Positions 25,053 through 35,228 of a DNA stretch of 64,000 bases are shown here, piece after piece (position 1 is the stretch's first letter; each line of letters opens with the position of its first letter). This DNA is from Mycobacterium sp. HUMS_12744610 (GTDB lineage: Bacteria; Actinomycetota; Actinomycetes; Mycobacteriales; Mycobacteriaceae). A program made the position numbers and the translations under genes. The notes below the pieces were generated by a model. It was not told where the DNA came from. It searched no databases and worked only from the letters and a program-made list of their open reading frames with translations. The stretch lies in NCBI RefSeq assembly GCF_041206865.1, contig NZ_JBGEDP010000001.1, positions 1,674,001 through 1,738,000 of the forward strand, in the 5' to 3' direction.

Positions 25053-26942
25053 GTGCCATTTCGCAACGTTGCCATCGTCGCCCACGTCGACCACGGAAAA
25101 ACCACCCTGGTCGACGCGATGCTGCGGCAGTCAGGGGCGTTGACGCACCGCGGTGATGACACCCAGGAACGCATCATGGACAGCGGTGACCTCGAGAAAG
25201 AAAAGGGCATCACCATCCTGGCCAAGAACACCGCCGTGCACCGCCTTCACCCGGACGGGACCGTGACGGTGATCAACGTCATCGACACCCCCGGGCACGC
25301 CGACTTCGGCGGCGAGGTCGAACGCGGGCTGTCCATGGTGGACGGGGTGTTGCTGCTGGTCGACGCGTCGGAGGGGCCGCTGCCCCAGACGCGGTTCGTG
25401 CTGCGCAAGGCGCTGGCCGCGCACCTGCCGGTGATCCTCGTCGTCAACAAGACCGACCGGCCGGACGCGCGCATCGCCGAGGTGGTCGAAGCCAGCCACG
25501 ACCTGCTGCTCGACGTCGCCTCGGACCTCGACGACGAGGCGGCCAAGGCGGCCGAACACGCGCTGGGGCTGCCGACGCTGTACGCGTCCGGTCGCGCGGG
25601 CATCGCGAGCACCGAACAGCCCGCCGACGGCGAGGTGCCCGCCGGCGACAACCTCGACCCGCTGTTCGACGTGTTGATGGAGCACATCCCGCCACCGTCG
25701 GGAGACCCGGAGGCACCGCTGCAGGCGTTGGTGACCAACCTCGACGCGTCGGCGTTCCTCGGGCGGCTCGCCCTGATCCGCATCTACAACGGCAAACTGC
25801 GCAAGGGTCAGCAGGTCGCCTGGATGCGGGAAGTCGACGGGCTGCCCGTCATCACCAGCGCCAAGATCACCGAGCTGCTCGCGACCGAGGGAGTCGAGCG
25901 CAGCGCCACCGACGAGGCGATCGCCGGCGACATCGTGGCCGTCGCGGGCCTGCCCGAGATCATGATCGGCGACACGCTGGCCGACCCCGATCACGCCCAC
26001 GCGCTGCCGCGCATCACCGTCGACGAGCCGGCGATCTCGGTGACCATCGGCACCAACACCTCGCCGCTGGCGGGCAAGGTGCCCGGCCACAAGCTGACCG
26101 CGCGCATGGTCCGCAGCCGGCTGGACACCGAGCTGGTCGGCAACGTGTCCATCCGGGTCGTGGACATCGGCCGGCCCGACGCGTGGGAGGTGCAGGGCCG
26201 CGGCGAGCTCGCCCTGGCCGTGCTGGTCGAACAGATGCGCCGCGAGGGCTTCGAGCTCACGGTCGGCAAGCCGCAAGTGGTCACCAGAACGATCGACGGC
26301 AAGCTGCACGAGCCGTTCGAGGCGATGACGATCGACTGCCCCGAGGAGTTCGTCGGCGCGATCACCCAATTGATGGCGGGCCGCAAGGGCCGCATGGAGG
26401 ACATGACCAACCACGCGGCCGGCTGGGTCCGGATGGACTTCATCGTGCCCAGCCGCGGCCTGATCGGCTTTCGCACCGACTTCCTCACCATCACCCGCGG
26501 CACCGGGATCGCCAACGCCGTGTTCGACGGTTACCGGCCGTGGGCGGGCGACATCCGCGCCCGCCACACCGGTTCCCTGGTCTCGGACCGTTCCGGCACC
26601 ATCACGCCGTTCGCGATGATCCAACTCGCCGACCGTGGCCAGTTCTTCGTCGAACCCGGCCAAGACACCTACGAGGGCATGGTCGTCGGAATCAACCCGC
26701 GCGCTGAGGATCTCGACGTCAACGTCACCCGGGAAAAGAAACTCACCAACATGCGGTCGTCGACCGCCGACGTCATCGAGACCCTGGCCAGGCCGCTCGA
26801 GCTGGACCTCGAACAAGCCATGGAGTTCTGCGCGCACGACGAATGCGTCGAGGTGACCCCGGAGATCGTGCGCGTCCGCAAGGTCGAGCTGGACGCGACG
26901 GCCCGGGCCCGCAGCCGGGCGCGGGCCAAGGCCCGGGGTTAG
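25053..26942 (+). CDS. typA: Ribosome-associated GTPase TypA/BipA
   Basis: 629 residues from GTG 25053 ([18 protein letters not shown]). The G-domain motifs [17 protein letters not shown] and N-K-T-D-R-P are present, followed by EF-G-like domains and the specific C-terminal domain. The longer frame upstream overlaps narI and lacks homology. It acts on ribosomes under stress. The neighbour order narI-typA-lpqW matches M. tuberculosis. Confidence 0.95.
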   Translation: MPFRNVAIVAHVDHGKTTLVDAMLRQSGALTHRGDDTQERIMDSGDLEKEKGITILAKNTAVHRLHPDGTVTVINVIDTPGHADFGGEVERGLSMVDGVLLLVDASEGPLPQTRFVLRKALAAHLPVILVVNKTDRPDARIAEVVEASHDLLLDVASDLDDEAAKAAEHALGLPTLYASGRAGIASTEQPADGEVPAGDNLDPLFDVLMEHIPPPSGDPEAPLQALVTNLDASAFLGRLALIRIYNGKLRKGQQVAWMREVDGLPVITSAKITELLATEGVERSATDEAIAGDIVAVAGLPEIMIGDTLADPDHAHALPRITVDEPAISVTIGTNTSPLAGKVPGHKLTARMVRSRLDTELVGNVSIRVVDIGRPDAWEVQGRGELALAVLVEQMRREGFELTVGKPQVVTRTIDGKLHEPFEAMTIDCPEEFVGAITQLMAGRKGRMEDMTNHAAGWVRMDFIVPSRGLIGFRTDFLTITRGTGIANAVFDGYRPWAGDIRARHTGSLVSDRSGTITPFAMIQLADRGQFFVEPGQDTYEGMVVGINPRAEDLDVNVTREKKLTNMRSSTADVIETLARPLELDLEQAMEFCAHDECVEVTPEIVRVRKVELDATARARSRARAKARG

Positions 26943-27060
26943 GTCGTTGGGCCCTTGCGCCCGCGGGCGTGACGCCGTTGCCAAATCCGGCCCGGATTTC
27001 GGCGACGGCGCTCCGCTCGCCGAGCGTGCCGCGGCCGGTGCGCCCGATACCCTGATCGGC

Positions 27061-28944
27061 GTGCCGAGACGAGTTCGCCGCCTGCTCACCACCGTCGGCG
27101 TCGTCGTCGCGCTGGCCGGGCTGGCGCCGGCCGCGTGCACCGTCAAGCCTCCGCCGGCGCCGCAGAGCACCGACACGCCGCACAACTCGCCGCCGCCGCC
27201 GCAACGGGTCACGCAGATCATCATGGGCATCGACTCGATCGGCGCCGGATTCAACCCCCACCTGTTGTCGGACCTCTCGCCGGTGAACGCGGCGATCAGC
27301 GCGCTGGTGCTGCCCAGTGCGTTCCGGCCGGTGCCCGACACCAGCACGCCGACCGGGTCGCGCTGGGAGATGGATCCGACGCTGCTGGTGTCCGCGGAGG
27401 TGACCGCCCAGAACCCGTTCACCGTGACCTACAAGATCCGTCCCGAGGCGCAGTGGACGGACAACGCCCCGATCGCGGCCGACGACTTCTGGTACCTGTG
27501 GCGTCAGATGGTCAGCCAGCCCGGCGTGGTGGATCCGGCCGGCTACGACATGATCACCGGCGTGCAGTCGCTCGAGGGCGGCAAGCAGGCGGTGGTCACC
27601 TTCGCGCAGCCGTATCCGGCCTGGCGGGAGCTGTTCACCAACATCGTGCCCGCGCACATCGTCAAGGACGTGCCGGGCGGCTTCGCGGCCGGGCTGGCCC
27701 GGGCGCTGCCCGTCACCGGGGGCCAGTTCCGGGTGGAGAACATCGACCCGCAGCGCGACGAGATCCTGATCGCCCGCAACGACCGGTACTGGGGGCCGCC
27801 GGCCAAGCCCGCGCTCATCCTGTTCCGGCGTGCCGGCGCCCCGGCGGCACTGGCCGATTCGATGCGCAACGGCGACACACAGGTCGCCCAGGTGCACGGC
27901 GGGTCCGCGGCGTTCGCGCAGCTGTCGGCGATCCCCGACGTGCGGACCGCCCGGATCGTGACACCGCGGGTCATGCAGCTCACGCTGCGCGCGAACGAAC
28001 CCAAACTGGCCGAAACCCAGGTCCGCAAGGCGATTCTGGGATTGCTCGACGTCGACCTGCTCGCGGCCGTGGGCGCCGGCAGCGACAACACCGTCACGCT
28101 GGACCAGGCGCAGATCCGCTCGCCCAGCGATCCCGGCTACGAGCCGACCGCGCCCCCGGCGATGACCACCACCGCGGCGCTGGGCTTGCTCACCGCCGCC
28201 GGGTTCGACGTCGAGAGCAACGGGCCGGTTTCGGAGGCGTCTTCCGTGCCCGCGTCGACGCCGGCCAGCACCGGACCGCCGGAAGTCGTCCGCGGCCGCA
28301 TCAGCAGGGACGGCCACCAGTTGTCGCTCGTCATCGGAGTGGCGGCCAACGACCCGACGGCCGTCGCGGTGGCCAACACGGCCGCCGACCAGCTGCGCAA
28401 CGTGGGCATCGCCGCGACGGTGCTGGCGCTGGATCCGGTGACGCTCTACCGAGACGCGCTCAACGACAACCGGGTCGACGCGGTCGTGGGCTGGCGCCAG
28501 GCGGGCGGCAACCTGGCGACGCTGCTGGAGTCGCGGTACGGCTGCCCGGCGCTGCAGTCGACGCAGATTCCGGCTCCCGCCGCCCCGACGAACCCGGCGG
28601 CCCGCGCGACGCCGTCCGGCGGGGCCGGTCCCAGGTCGACGGCGCCGCCGCCGAGCCCGGCACCGGAGCCAGGGGCGCTGGTGCAGGCGCCGTCGAACCT
28701 CACCGGCATCTGCGATCCCAGCATCCAGTCGAACATCGACGCCGCCCTCAACGGCACCAAGAACATCAACGACGTGATCACCGCCGTCGAGCCACGCCTG
28801 TGGAACATGGCAACGGTGCTGCCGATCCTGCAGGACACCACCATCGTCGCGGCCGGCCCCAGCGTGCAGAACGTCAGCCTCTCGGGGGCGGTGCCGGTGG
28901 GCATCGTCGGCGACGCTGGCCAGTGGGTGAAGACCGGGCCCTAG
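27061..28944 (+). CDS. lpqW: Lipoprotein LpqW (ABC solute-binding-like; regulator of PIM/LAM synthesis)
   Basis: 627 residues from GTG 27061. The lipoprotein signal ends in L-A-P-A-A-C, with the Cys at about 26. It has a SBP_bac_5-type fold and a Pro-rich insertion near 505-545. In mycobacteria LpqW steers mannolipid flux between polar PIMs and LAM and is linked genetically to PimE (established in M. smegmatis). Both genes are in this window. Confidence 0.92.
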   Translation: MPRRVRRLLTTVGVVVALAGLAPAACTVKPPPAPQSTDTPHNSPPPPQRVTQIIMGIDSIGAGFNPHLLSDLSPVNAAISALVLPSAFRPVPDTSTPTGSRWEMDPTLLVSAEVTAQNPFTVTYKIRPEAQWTDNAPIAADDFWYLWRQMVSQPGVVDPAGYDMITGVQSLEGGKQAVVTFAQPYPAWRELFTNIVPAHIVKDVPGGFAAGLARALPVTGGQFRVENIDPQRDEILIARNDRYWGPPAKPALILFRRAGAPAALADSMRNGDTQVAQVHGGSAAFAQLSAIPDVRTARIVTPRVMQLTLRANEPKLAETQVRKAILGLLDVDLLAAVGAGSDNTVTLDQAQIRSPSDPGYEPTAPPAMTTTAALGLLTAAGFDVESNGPVSEASSVPASTPASTGPPEVVRGRISRDGHQLSLVIGVAANDPTAVAVANTAADQLRNVGIAATVLALDPVTLYRDALNDNRVDAVVGWRQAGGNLATLLESRYGCPALQSTQIPAPAAPTNPAARATPSGGAGPRSTAPPPSPAPEPGALVQAPSNLTGICDPSIQSNIDAALNGTKNINDVITAVEPRLWNMATVLPILQDTTIVAAGPSVQNVSLSGAVPVGIVGDAGQWVKTGP

Positions 28945-29126
28945 TCCCAAGGCCTAGTCGTCCTACGGCGGTCCGGCGCCGGCCCCGTCGCGGCAACAGC
29001 GGAAAACGAAGGTTTCCGGATAAAAGCCTGCATCGTGCGCGGGGGCGATATCATTTGGCCGTCCAAGGCTTGATGTCCGGGTCTTGGGGGGACGGCCATC
29101 ATGCCACGCCTTCAGAAAGGTGCACG

Positions 29127-29423
29127 ATGTCGTTCCTGACCGCTACGCCGGACATGGTATCTGCAGCCGCGTCGAACCTGGCGGGTATCGGGTCCACGCT
29201 GAACGAGGCCAACTCCGCGGCGGCGGCGGCAACGACCGGGGTGATGCCGCCGGCCCTCGACGAGGTATCGGCGACCGTCGCCTCCATGTTCGGGGCCCAC
29301 GGCCAGGCGTACCAGGCGCTCAGCGCGCAGGCGGCGCAGTTCCATGCCCAGTTCGTGCAGGCACTGACCGCGGGGGCGAACGCGTACGCCGGCGCCGAGG
29401 CCAGCGCCGTCCAGGCGATGTAG
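29127..29423 (+). CDS. PE-domain protein, truncated by an in-frame amber codon
   Basis: 98 residues: a full PE domain (M-S-F-L-T-A-T-P-D-M-V-S-A-A-A-S-N-L) with the usual Y-x-x-x-[DE]-like secretion region not evident. The TAG at 29421 is followed in the same frame by 50 more plausible codons (G-T-D-P-E-P-A-Q-A-V-S-A-A). It is therefore probably the stub of a longer PE protein, though PE-only proteins of this size also exist. Confidence 0.7.
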   Translation: MSFLTATPDMVSAAASNLAGIGSTLNEANSAAAAATTGVMPPALDEVSATVASMFGAHGQAYQALSAQAAQFHAQFVQALTAGANAYAGAEASAVQAM

Positions 29424-29751
29424 GGTACGGATCCTGAGCCCGCGCAGGCGGTGTCGGCGGCGACGTCGGTGAGCGCAACGCAGATCCGCTCTAACACCGG
29501 CCTGATCACCCACCAAGTGAACCTCAACAATGCGTTGCTCACCAACTGTGGCCTCGACGCCTTCAACCTATTTGGGTCGGCACCGGCGAGCAAAGCATCA
29601 ACAACTCGCCGGTGGGCCCGGCAACCAGACGCTGCTGACCGGCGGCAGCGCCCAGGTCTTCAACAGCGGGCAGATCGGCGGCCCGGTGGGTTCTGTCGAC
29701 CAGACCCTCGCCGCCGGCGCCGACCTCGTCGGGTTGTTCACCGGCCAGTGA
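29424..29751 (+). pseudogene. Decayed 3' part of the PE gene at 29127
   Basis: After the amber codon the frame reads on to about 29585 and then is lost. A different frame gives N-Q-T-L-L-T-G-G-S-A-Q-V-F-N and ends V-D-Q-T-L-A-A-G-A-D-L-V-G-L-F-T-G-Q. That ending matches the C-terminus of the intact PE gene next door (F-D-Q-T-L-A-A-G-V-D-L-A-G-M-L). At least one stop and one or two frameshifts separate the pieces. Confidence 0.65.
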
Positions 29752-29947
29752 TCGCCGGCCCCGGGTCGCGAATTTCTCGGCCCCGGAAACGAAGTGCTTC
29801 GGGCCGTTCAGCGGATATACACAAATTCGTTAGTGCAAATGACAATTTTCACCGTGCAATTGCGGCTACGCTTCGAGCTATCGCGATATCTGCACGAGCG
29901 GGCTGGTGGGATAGCGGTCACGTTTCGCTGAGCTGGGGAGGTACGGG

Positions 29948-31933
29948 GTGTCGTTTCTGATCGCAACGCCAGATGCCATGGCTGCGGCCGCATCTGACTT
30001 GGCGAACATCGGTTCTGCCATTGGGTCAGCAAATTCCGCGGCAGCGGTGGCGACGTCGGGCGTCCTGCCCGCGGCGGCCGATGAGGTGTCGGCCGAAATC
30101 GCCGCACTGTTCTCCGCGCACGCGGCGGGCTACCAGCAACTCAGCGCGCACGCGGCAGCGTTCCATCAGCAGTTCGTCGAGGCCATGAACCTGGGCGCGG
30201 CCACGTACGCGTCCGCCGAGACCAGCGTCGTCCAGACCATGGCGAGCGCGGTTCCCGCATTCGGGTTGGACCTGGGCGGTGCGCTCGGGGGCCTCGAGGC
30301 CAGCCTGGCCGCCGACATCTCCGGCCTCAGCGGTGCGCTCAACGCCGGCCTGTCGCTCAACCTCGCCGGGGGTCTTTCCGGAATGGCGCCTCTGGGGGCC
30401 GCCCTGACGGCGGACCTCAACGGTGGGCTGTCGGCGCTCGCGCAGACCGGCGCGTCGCTGACCAGCAGCCTGAACACCGGTCTTTCCGGCCTGGCCAACC
30501 TGGGTGTCGGGCTACCCGCCCTGTCGGGCGCGTTGACGGCCGGGCTGCCGGGGTTGCAGGCGACTCTGACCGGCGGGCTGGCCGGCCTGAACGCGGAGCT
30601 GAACGCGGCGCTCTCGGGCGGCCTCGGCGGCAGCCTATCGGGGCTGGGGCCGGTGGGGGCGATGCTGGCCGCGGACGTCAACGGCGCGTTGTCGACGCTG
30701 GCGCAGACCGGGGCCGCGCTGCCTGCCCTGGCGGGCGTGCTGGCCGCGGGCCTGCCCGGGCTGGCGGCCAGCCTCAGCGCGACGTTCCCGGCGCTGAGCG
30801 CGGACATCGCCGGTCTGGCGGGCATGCTCGGCCTCAACGCCGGCCTGTTCGCCGACGTGACGGCCGGGCTCGCCGGAATGGGTGCGCAGCTGAGCGCCTT
30901 CCTGACCGGTGGCCTCAGCGCCAGCCTGGCCGGCATTCCCGCCTTGCTGGGCACGTTGATCGCGCCGTGGCAGGCGCTGCTGACGGCGGCCTCGCCGGCC
31001 GCGTTCCTGGCCCAGCTGCAGGCGATGGAGATTGCGTTCAACACCAGCCTGATCAACGCCGAATTGGGCTTCAACGCCGCCCTGGTCGCCAACGAGGCGG
31101 GCCTGGAGCTCGCCCTGTTCGGCAACCTCGGCAACGGCGTGCTGAACAGCTTCTACAACTTCTGGAACCCGCTGCTGGGCGCCGGCGAGGCGACATTCGA
31201 CGCCATCCTGGGGGCGCCGGTGGGGTTGGTTGGTACAGCCTTGATTCCCAGCCTTTTCGTGGGCACCAGCCCGAGCATCTTCGGCGCCGCGCTCGGCGGG
31301 CTGCTGGCCGCCGTGCCCGACAAGTTCCTGTGGGACCTCAACATCATCAGCGCGATCACCGGCGCGCTGACCGGAAACGGCGCGCTGTCGGCCACGTTGA
31401 CCGGTGCGCTCTCCGGCGCGGGGCTGTCGGTGAGCGCCTTGCTCAACGGGTCGCTGTTCGCCGGTATTCCGACGACGGGGGCCGCGCTCATCGCGGCGCC
31501 GCTCGCCGGCCTGCAGGGGATCGGGTCGGCCGAGTTGGGCTTCTTCAACAACCTGGTCGGCATGGAGACCGCCTTCGACACGAACCTGCTGGCCAGCGAA
31601 TTGACTTGGGAGGCAAGCACCTTCGGAGCCGGCGCGTTCAACGGAGCCCTCGATCGGCTCTTCAACGTCGCCAACCTGACCGTGCTCACCGGCCAGCAAG
31701 CCGTGAACGGCGTCCTGGGCGGTGCGGCGCTGCCGGCGTCCGGGGCCTTCGGACCGTACTTCCTGACCGGTAGCGCGACGCCGCTCGTACCCCAGGAGGT
31801 CCAGCTGATAGCACCTTCGCTGGCATCTTCTACACCGGTCTTCGACGGAGCCGGACCGTACGCGATCGGCGGCATCGAGGGCATCTTCGACCAGACCCTC
31901 GCGGCCGGCGTCGACCTCGCCGGAATGCTGTAA
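29948..31933 (+). CDS. Large PE-family protein with amphipathic Leu/Gly-Leu repeats
   Basis: 661 residues. GTG 29948 follows GGGGAGG. A PE domain (1-95) is followed by about 230 residues of irregular repeats built on G-L, A-L and S-L-x-x-G-L units, for example A-L-T-A-G-L-P-G-L-Q-A-T-L-T. A globular C-terminal region of about 300 residues contains F-Y-N-F-W-N-P-L. It is not a PGRS protein. Probably ESX-5 secreted and surface-exposed (family inference). It ends with the same D-Q-T-L-A-A-G motif as the decayed neighbour. Confidence 0.85.
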   Translation: MSFLIATPDAMAAAASDLANIGSAIGSANSAAAVATSGVLPAAADEVSAEIAALFSAHAAGYQQLSAHAAAFHQQFVEAMNLGAATYASAETSVVQTMASAVPAFGLDLGGALGGLEASLAADISGLSGALNAGLSLNLAGGLSGMAPLGAALTADLNGGLSALAQTGASLTSSLNTGLSGLANLGVGLPALSGALTAGLPGLQATLTGGLAGLNAELNAALSGGLGGSLSGLGPVGAMLAADVNGALSTLAQTGAALPALAGVLAAGLPGLAASLSATFPALSADIAGLAGMLGLNAGLFADVTAGLAGMGAQLSAFLTGGLSASLAGIPALLGTLIAPWQALLTAASPAAFLAQLQAMEIAFNTSLINAELGFNAALVANEAGLELALFGNLGNGVLNSFYNFWNPLLGAGEATFDAILGAPVGLVGTALIPSLFVGTSPSIFGAALGGLLAAVPDKFLWDLNIISAITGALTGNGALSATLTGALSGAGLSVSALLNGSLFAGIPTTGAALIAAPLAGLQGIGSAELGFFNNLVGMETAFDTNLLASELTWEASTFGAGAFNGALDRLFNVANLTVLTGQQAVNGVLGGAALPASGAFGPYFLTGSATPLVPQEVQLIAPSLASSTPVFDGAGPYAIGGIEGIFDQTLAAGVDLAGML

Positions 31934-31945
31934 TCCCTGGCGCGT

Positions 31946-32551
31946 TCAATTACCGCGGGCCGACGGCCTGGGCGGGATCACAGTGTCGACGATCAGGCCC
32001 AGCTCCCGCCGGGTCGGTGGCGACCCGGTGACCAGGCATTGGTGGTTGATCAAGGCCGGTCCGATGCGCGCGGTGAACGGGGTGATCGCGGCCGGGTCGA
32101 GGTCCCCGTCCGCGACGGCGGTGCGCAGGATCGCCTCGACGAGAGCCAGGCGCGGGCCGACCACGGCGTCGGCGAAGATGGCGCGCAACTCGGGCTCGTG
32201 GATGAGCTGGCCGATGATGTCCAGGCCGGGGAATCCGGTTTTGCCGGCCAGCACGTCGCGGTGCGCGGTGAACACCGCCAGCAGGTTCTCGCGGGCCGAC
32301 CGGCCGGGGCGCGACTCGGGCAGCGACGGCAGGGCATACACCAGCGCGGCGTGCACCAGGTCGTGCTTGCTGCACCAGCGCCGGTACAGCGCCGCCTTGC
32401 CGGTGTGGGCGCGCGCCGCGATGCCCTCCATGGTCAGCCCGCCGTACCCGACGTCGGCCAATTCCGCCAGCGTGGCCTCGTAGAGCGCGCGTTCAAGGAC
32501 CTCACCGCGTCGGCGGCCCCGGGCGCCGGCGGCGGGGGTGAGCTGCGGCAT
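31946..32551 (-). CDS. TetR-family transcriptional regulator (Rv1167c-like)
   Basis: 201 residues from ATG 32551. The N-terminal HTH (L-E-R-A-L-Y-E-A-T-L-A-E-L, then L-T-M-E-G-I-A-A-R-A-H-T-G-K-A-A-L-Y-R-R-W) is standard TetR. The C-terminal domain is TetR_C_11-like and would bind an unknown ligand. It is convergent with the PE gene and divergent from mshB, with 109 nt between starts where its operator may lie. The longer upstream frame is not supported. Confidence 0.85.
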   Translation of the reverse strand: MPQLTPAAGARGRRRGEVLERALYEATLAELADVGYGGLTMEGIAARAHTGKAALYRRWCSKHDLVHAALVYALPSLPESRPGRSARENLLAVFTAHRDVLAGKTGFPGLDIIGQLIHEPELRAIFADAVVGPRLALVEAILRTAVADGDLDPAAITPFTARIGPALINHQCLVTGSPPTRRELGLIVDTVIPPRPSARGN

Positions 32552-32660
32552 CGTTCGATAGTAGCCGTCGGCGTTCTCACATTCCGAAGAAACGGATAAG
32601 CAACGGAACCGACCACTATCTGGGCCGTGGGCGGAAGGGCGGTCCGGGTAGGGTGCGTGC

Positions 32661-33554
32661 ATGCCTGAGTCCCCGCGGCTGTTGTTCGTCCATGCGCACC
32701 CCGATGACGAGACCATCGGCACCGGCGCCACCATCGCCCATTACGCCGCCCGCGGAGCGGAAGTGCGCGTCATCACCTGCACGCTCGGCGAGGAGGGCGA
32801 GGTCATCGGCGAGCGGTGGGCCGGGTTGGCCGTCGATCGCGCCGACCAACTCGGTGGCTACCGGGTCGCCGAATTGACCGCGGCTCTGCAGGCGCTGGGC
32901 GCCGGCGGACCCACCTACCTCGGCGGCGCCGGCCGCTGGCGCGACTCGGGCATGGTCGGCACCGAGAAGCGCCGGCACCAGCGGTTCATCGACGCCGACG
33001 AGCGCGAGGCCGTCGGGTCGCTGGTCGCCGTCATCCGCGACGTGCGCCCCCACGTCGTCGTGACCTACGACCCCCGGGGAGGCTACGGCCACCCCGACCA
33101 CGTCCACGCCCACACCGTGACCACCGCCGCCGTCGCGGCCGCCGCCACGACCGACTATCCGGGCGAGCCGTGGCAGGTCCCGAAGTTCTACTGGTCGGTG
33201 TTCGCGCTGAGCGCCTTCCGGGCGGCCCGAGGCGAGCTGGGGCCCGAGGATCTGCAGCCGCACTGGGTGGTCCCGCCGGAGGACGCGTTCGCCTTCGGGT
33301 ATGCCGACGAGGACATCGACGCCGTCGTGGAGGCGGGGCCGGAGGCCTGGGCGGCCAAGCGCGCGGCGCTGGCCGCGCATGCCACCCAGGTGGATCTCGG
33401 GCCGACCGGGCGGGCCTGCGCGCTGTCCAACAACATCGCGCTGCCGATCTCCGCGCATGAGCACTATGTGCTGGCCGCCGGCGCCGCGGGGGAGCGCGAC
33501 GCGCGCGGTTGGGAAACGGATCTGCTTGCCGGGCTTGGTTTCACTGCGGGCTGA
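32661..33554 (+). CDS. mshB: GlcNAc-Ins deacetylase MshB (mycothiol biosynthesis)
   Basis: 297 residues, PIG-L/LmbE zinc hydrolase. A-H-P-D-D-E (12-17) and [12 protein letters not shown] give the zinc ligands (H13, D16 and the later His) and the general base D15. It removes the acetyl group from GlcNAc-inositol, the second committed step to mycothiol. It is followed by a 35-residue frame and a membrane protein on the same strand. Confidence 0.95.
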   Translation: MPESPRLLFVHAHPDDETIGTGATIAHYAARGAEVRVITCTLGEEGEVIGERWAGLAVDRADQLGGYRVAELTAALQALGAGGPTYLGGAGRWRDSGMVGTEKRRHQRFIDADEREAVGSLVAVIRDVRPHVVVTYDPRGGYGHPDHVHAHTVTTAAVAAAATTDYPGEPWQVPKFYWSVFALSAFRAARGELGPEDLQPHWVVPPEDAFAFGYADEDIDAVVEAGPEAWAAKRAALAAHATQVDLGPTGRACALSNNIALPISAHEHYVLAAGAAGERDARGWETDLLAGLGFTAG

Positions 33555-33596
33555 CGCGGTAGGCTTCCGGGCAGGCGCCCCACGGAAGGAATTCGC

Positions 33597-33704
33597 ATGG
33601 ACCCTGACCTGGACCCTAATATGCAGCACTGGCAGGACCGACTCGACAGCTTTCAGTGGGTGATCGGTTCGATCCTCTCCCAGGTCGATAGCGTCCCGAC
33701 CTGA
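33597..33704 (+). CDS. Small acidic protein between mshB and the Rv1171-like gene
   Basis: 35 residues, ATG 33597 behind GGAAGGA. It begins MDPDLDPNMQHWQDRLDSFQ and ends S-Q-V-D-S-V-P-T. The strong ribosome site and the overlap of its TGA with the next frame suggest a translated, coupled small gene. I do not recognise it; it may be missing from other annotations because of its size. Confidence 0.55.
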   Translation: MDPDLDPNMQHWQDRLDSFQWVIGSILSQVDSVPT

Positions 33705-34114
33705 CCGCGACCAAGCCGGGCGCCGCGCCGGTTGAGGACGGCGCCGCAGACTCAGCTCTTCGCGTCGTCATCCTGACGCTGTTGGCCGTGGACGGTGTGC
33801 TGTCCGCGCTGGCCGGGGCGCTGCTGTTGCCTTCCTATATCGGTGCCGTCCCCTTTCCCGTCAGCGGGTTGGCTAGCGGGCTGGTCAATGCGGCCCTGGT
33901 GTGGGCCGCCGGCTCGTGGGCGAGGTCCCCGCGGGTGGCCGCGGTGCCGCTGTGGACATGGCTGATCACCGTCGCGTTCATCAGCATGGGCGGTCCCGCG
34001 GACGACGTGCTCCTGGGGGGCGAGGGTCTGATGCGTTACGGGGCGCTGCTGCTGATGGTGCTCGGCGTGACGCCGCCGGTGTTGGTGCTGTGGCGGCGCG
34101 GCTCGCCCGGTTGA
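33701..34114 (+). CDS. Four-span membrane protein (Rv1171-like)
   Basis: About 137 residues if it starts at CTG 33701, which overlaps the stop of the small upstream gene (CTGA). The first ATG/GTG/TTG-type codon is TTG 33782, but the 27 codons before it (T-K-P-G-A-A-P-V-E onward) look like real protein and include the start of the first membrane span. Four hydrophobic segments end in W-R-R-G-S-P-G. Function unknown. Confidence 0.7.
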   Translation: MTATKPGAAPVEDGAADSALRVVILTLLAVDGVLSALAGALLLPSYIGAVPFPVSGLASGLVNAALVWAAGSWARSPRVAAVPLWTWLITVAFISMGGPADDVLLGGEGLMRYGALLLMVLGVTPPVLVLWRRGSPG

Positions 34115-34117
34115 GTT

Positions 34118-34957
34118 TTACGGCAGGTTCACCCCGAGCGGCGGGGGCGGCGGGAACAAGCTGCGGAACCAGTAGTTCTCGGTGGTGATGAACTGGTCGA
34201 TCGACGCCATCGTGGCCGCAGAGATGTTGTTCAGCCCCTGGGTGAAACTGACTGTCCCATCCAGGAAGTCGATGGTGTTGAACAGGACGCTCTGCACGAT
34301 GGGCTCGAACAGGTCGTAGAAGTAGTTGATCTGCGGTGCCAAGATGCCGATCAAGAACACCCATCTGACCGCGTAGGAGACGAGGTCGAAGCCGTACGAC
34401 ACCCACGGCTCGATGGCCAGGTAGGCGTTCTCTATCGCGGTACCGAGGGGCAGCAAGATGTTTGCGGCCGGCACCGCCGCGGCGCCGGCGACCGCGGCCG
34501 GCCCGAGCAGCGCGGCCGCGGCCGGTATTGCTGCCGCACCACTGCCGCCGAAAATCCCGGTGCCGAGCAGCCCGGCGACGCCGCCCCCCGCCGTCCACCC
34601 GGGGACGGATCCGATCAGGGGGTGCCCCAGCAGCATCTCGGCGGGCGTGTTGACCGCGTTCACCAAGGTCTGCACCGCGCTGGTCTCGGTGGACGCGTAC
34701 GCGTTCGCCGCGGCGGTCAGCGCCTGGACGAACCGCTGGTGGAATTCCGACACCTGGGTGCTGAGCTGCTGATACCGAGCCGCATGTTCGGAGAACAGGG
34801 CGGCGATCTGCGTCGACACCTCGTCTCGGGCGGCGGCGAGGATGCCGGTCGTCGCCGGCGCCGCGGCGGCGTTGGCGGCGCTGATCGTCGCCCCGAGACC
34901 GGCCAGGTCCGACGCCGCGCCGGCCAGCGCCTCGGGCGCCGCGAACAACAAAGACAC
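34118..34957 (-). CDS. PE-family protein (PE12-like)
   Basis: 279 residues from GTG 34957, preceded by GGAGGA. A PE domain (L-F-A-A-P-E-A-L-A-G-A-A-S-D-L-A) is followed by a linker and a hydrophobic C-terminal part with W-V-S-Y-G-F-D-L-V and E-N-Y-W-F-R-S-L-F. The place between the Rv1171-like gene and fbiC, divergent from fbiC, matches PE12 (Rv1172c) of M. tuberculosis. Likely secreted by an ESX system. Confidence 0.8.
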   Translation of the reverse strand: MSLLFAAPEALAGAASDLAGLGATISAANAAAAPATTGILAAARDEVSTQIAALFSEHAARYQQLSTQVSEFHQRFVQALTAAANAYASTETSAVQTLVNAVNTPAEMLLGHPLIGSVPGWTAGGGVAGLLGTGIFGGSGAAAIPAAAALLGPAAVAGAAAVPAANILLPLGTAIENAYLAIEPWVSYGFDLVSYAVRWVFLIGILAPQINYFYDLFEPIVQSVLFNTIDFLDGTVSFTQGLNNISAATMASIDQFITTENYWFRSLFPPPPPLGVNLP

Positions 34958-35228
34958 CGCGCATCCTCCAGGGTCTGAGTTTTGCTGTCCGGCAACCCGG
35001 TTTGCCGGCAACGGATTTGCTCGGATCGTAGCGCGATCGTGGTTGATTAGCCGGAAATGTCGGTAAAACCGCCACGCCCGGACACCTGGGCCGCGTCGCG
35101 CCGGGACGGTCGAGCGCAGCCGCGCGGCAGCCTGGCGCTACTGTTGCGCATATGGCACCGTTGCCCAGGGATTCGTGTTGGGACGCGCGGATGAAAATCG
35201 ATCGTGGGGAAGTTACACCAAGGTGCCA
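34958..35228. other. Divergent intergenic region between PE12-like and fbiC
   Basis: About 270 nt that must hold both promoters. No further gene is supported. GTG 35175 and GTG 35223 are alternative upstream starts for fbiC. Confidence 0.4.

Noticed and set aside
25131..28950. Two frames of more than 700 residues antisense to typA and lpqW
   Set aside because: Shadows of conserved genes; composition is dominated by Arg, Gly, His and Val with no domain.
29451..29960. 169-residue plus-strand frame between the two PE genes
   Set aside because: It continues the decayed PE frame past its amber codon and then loses similarity; not an independent gene.
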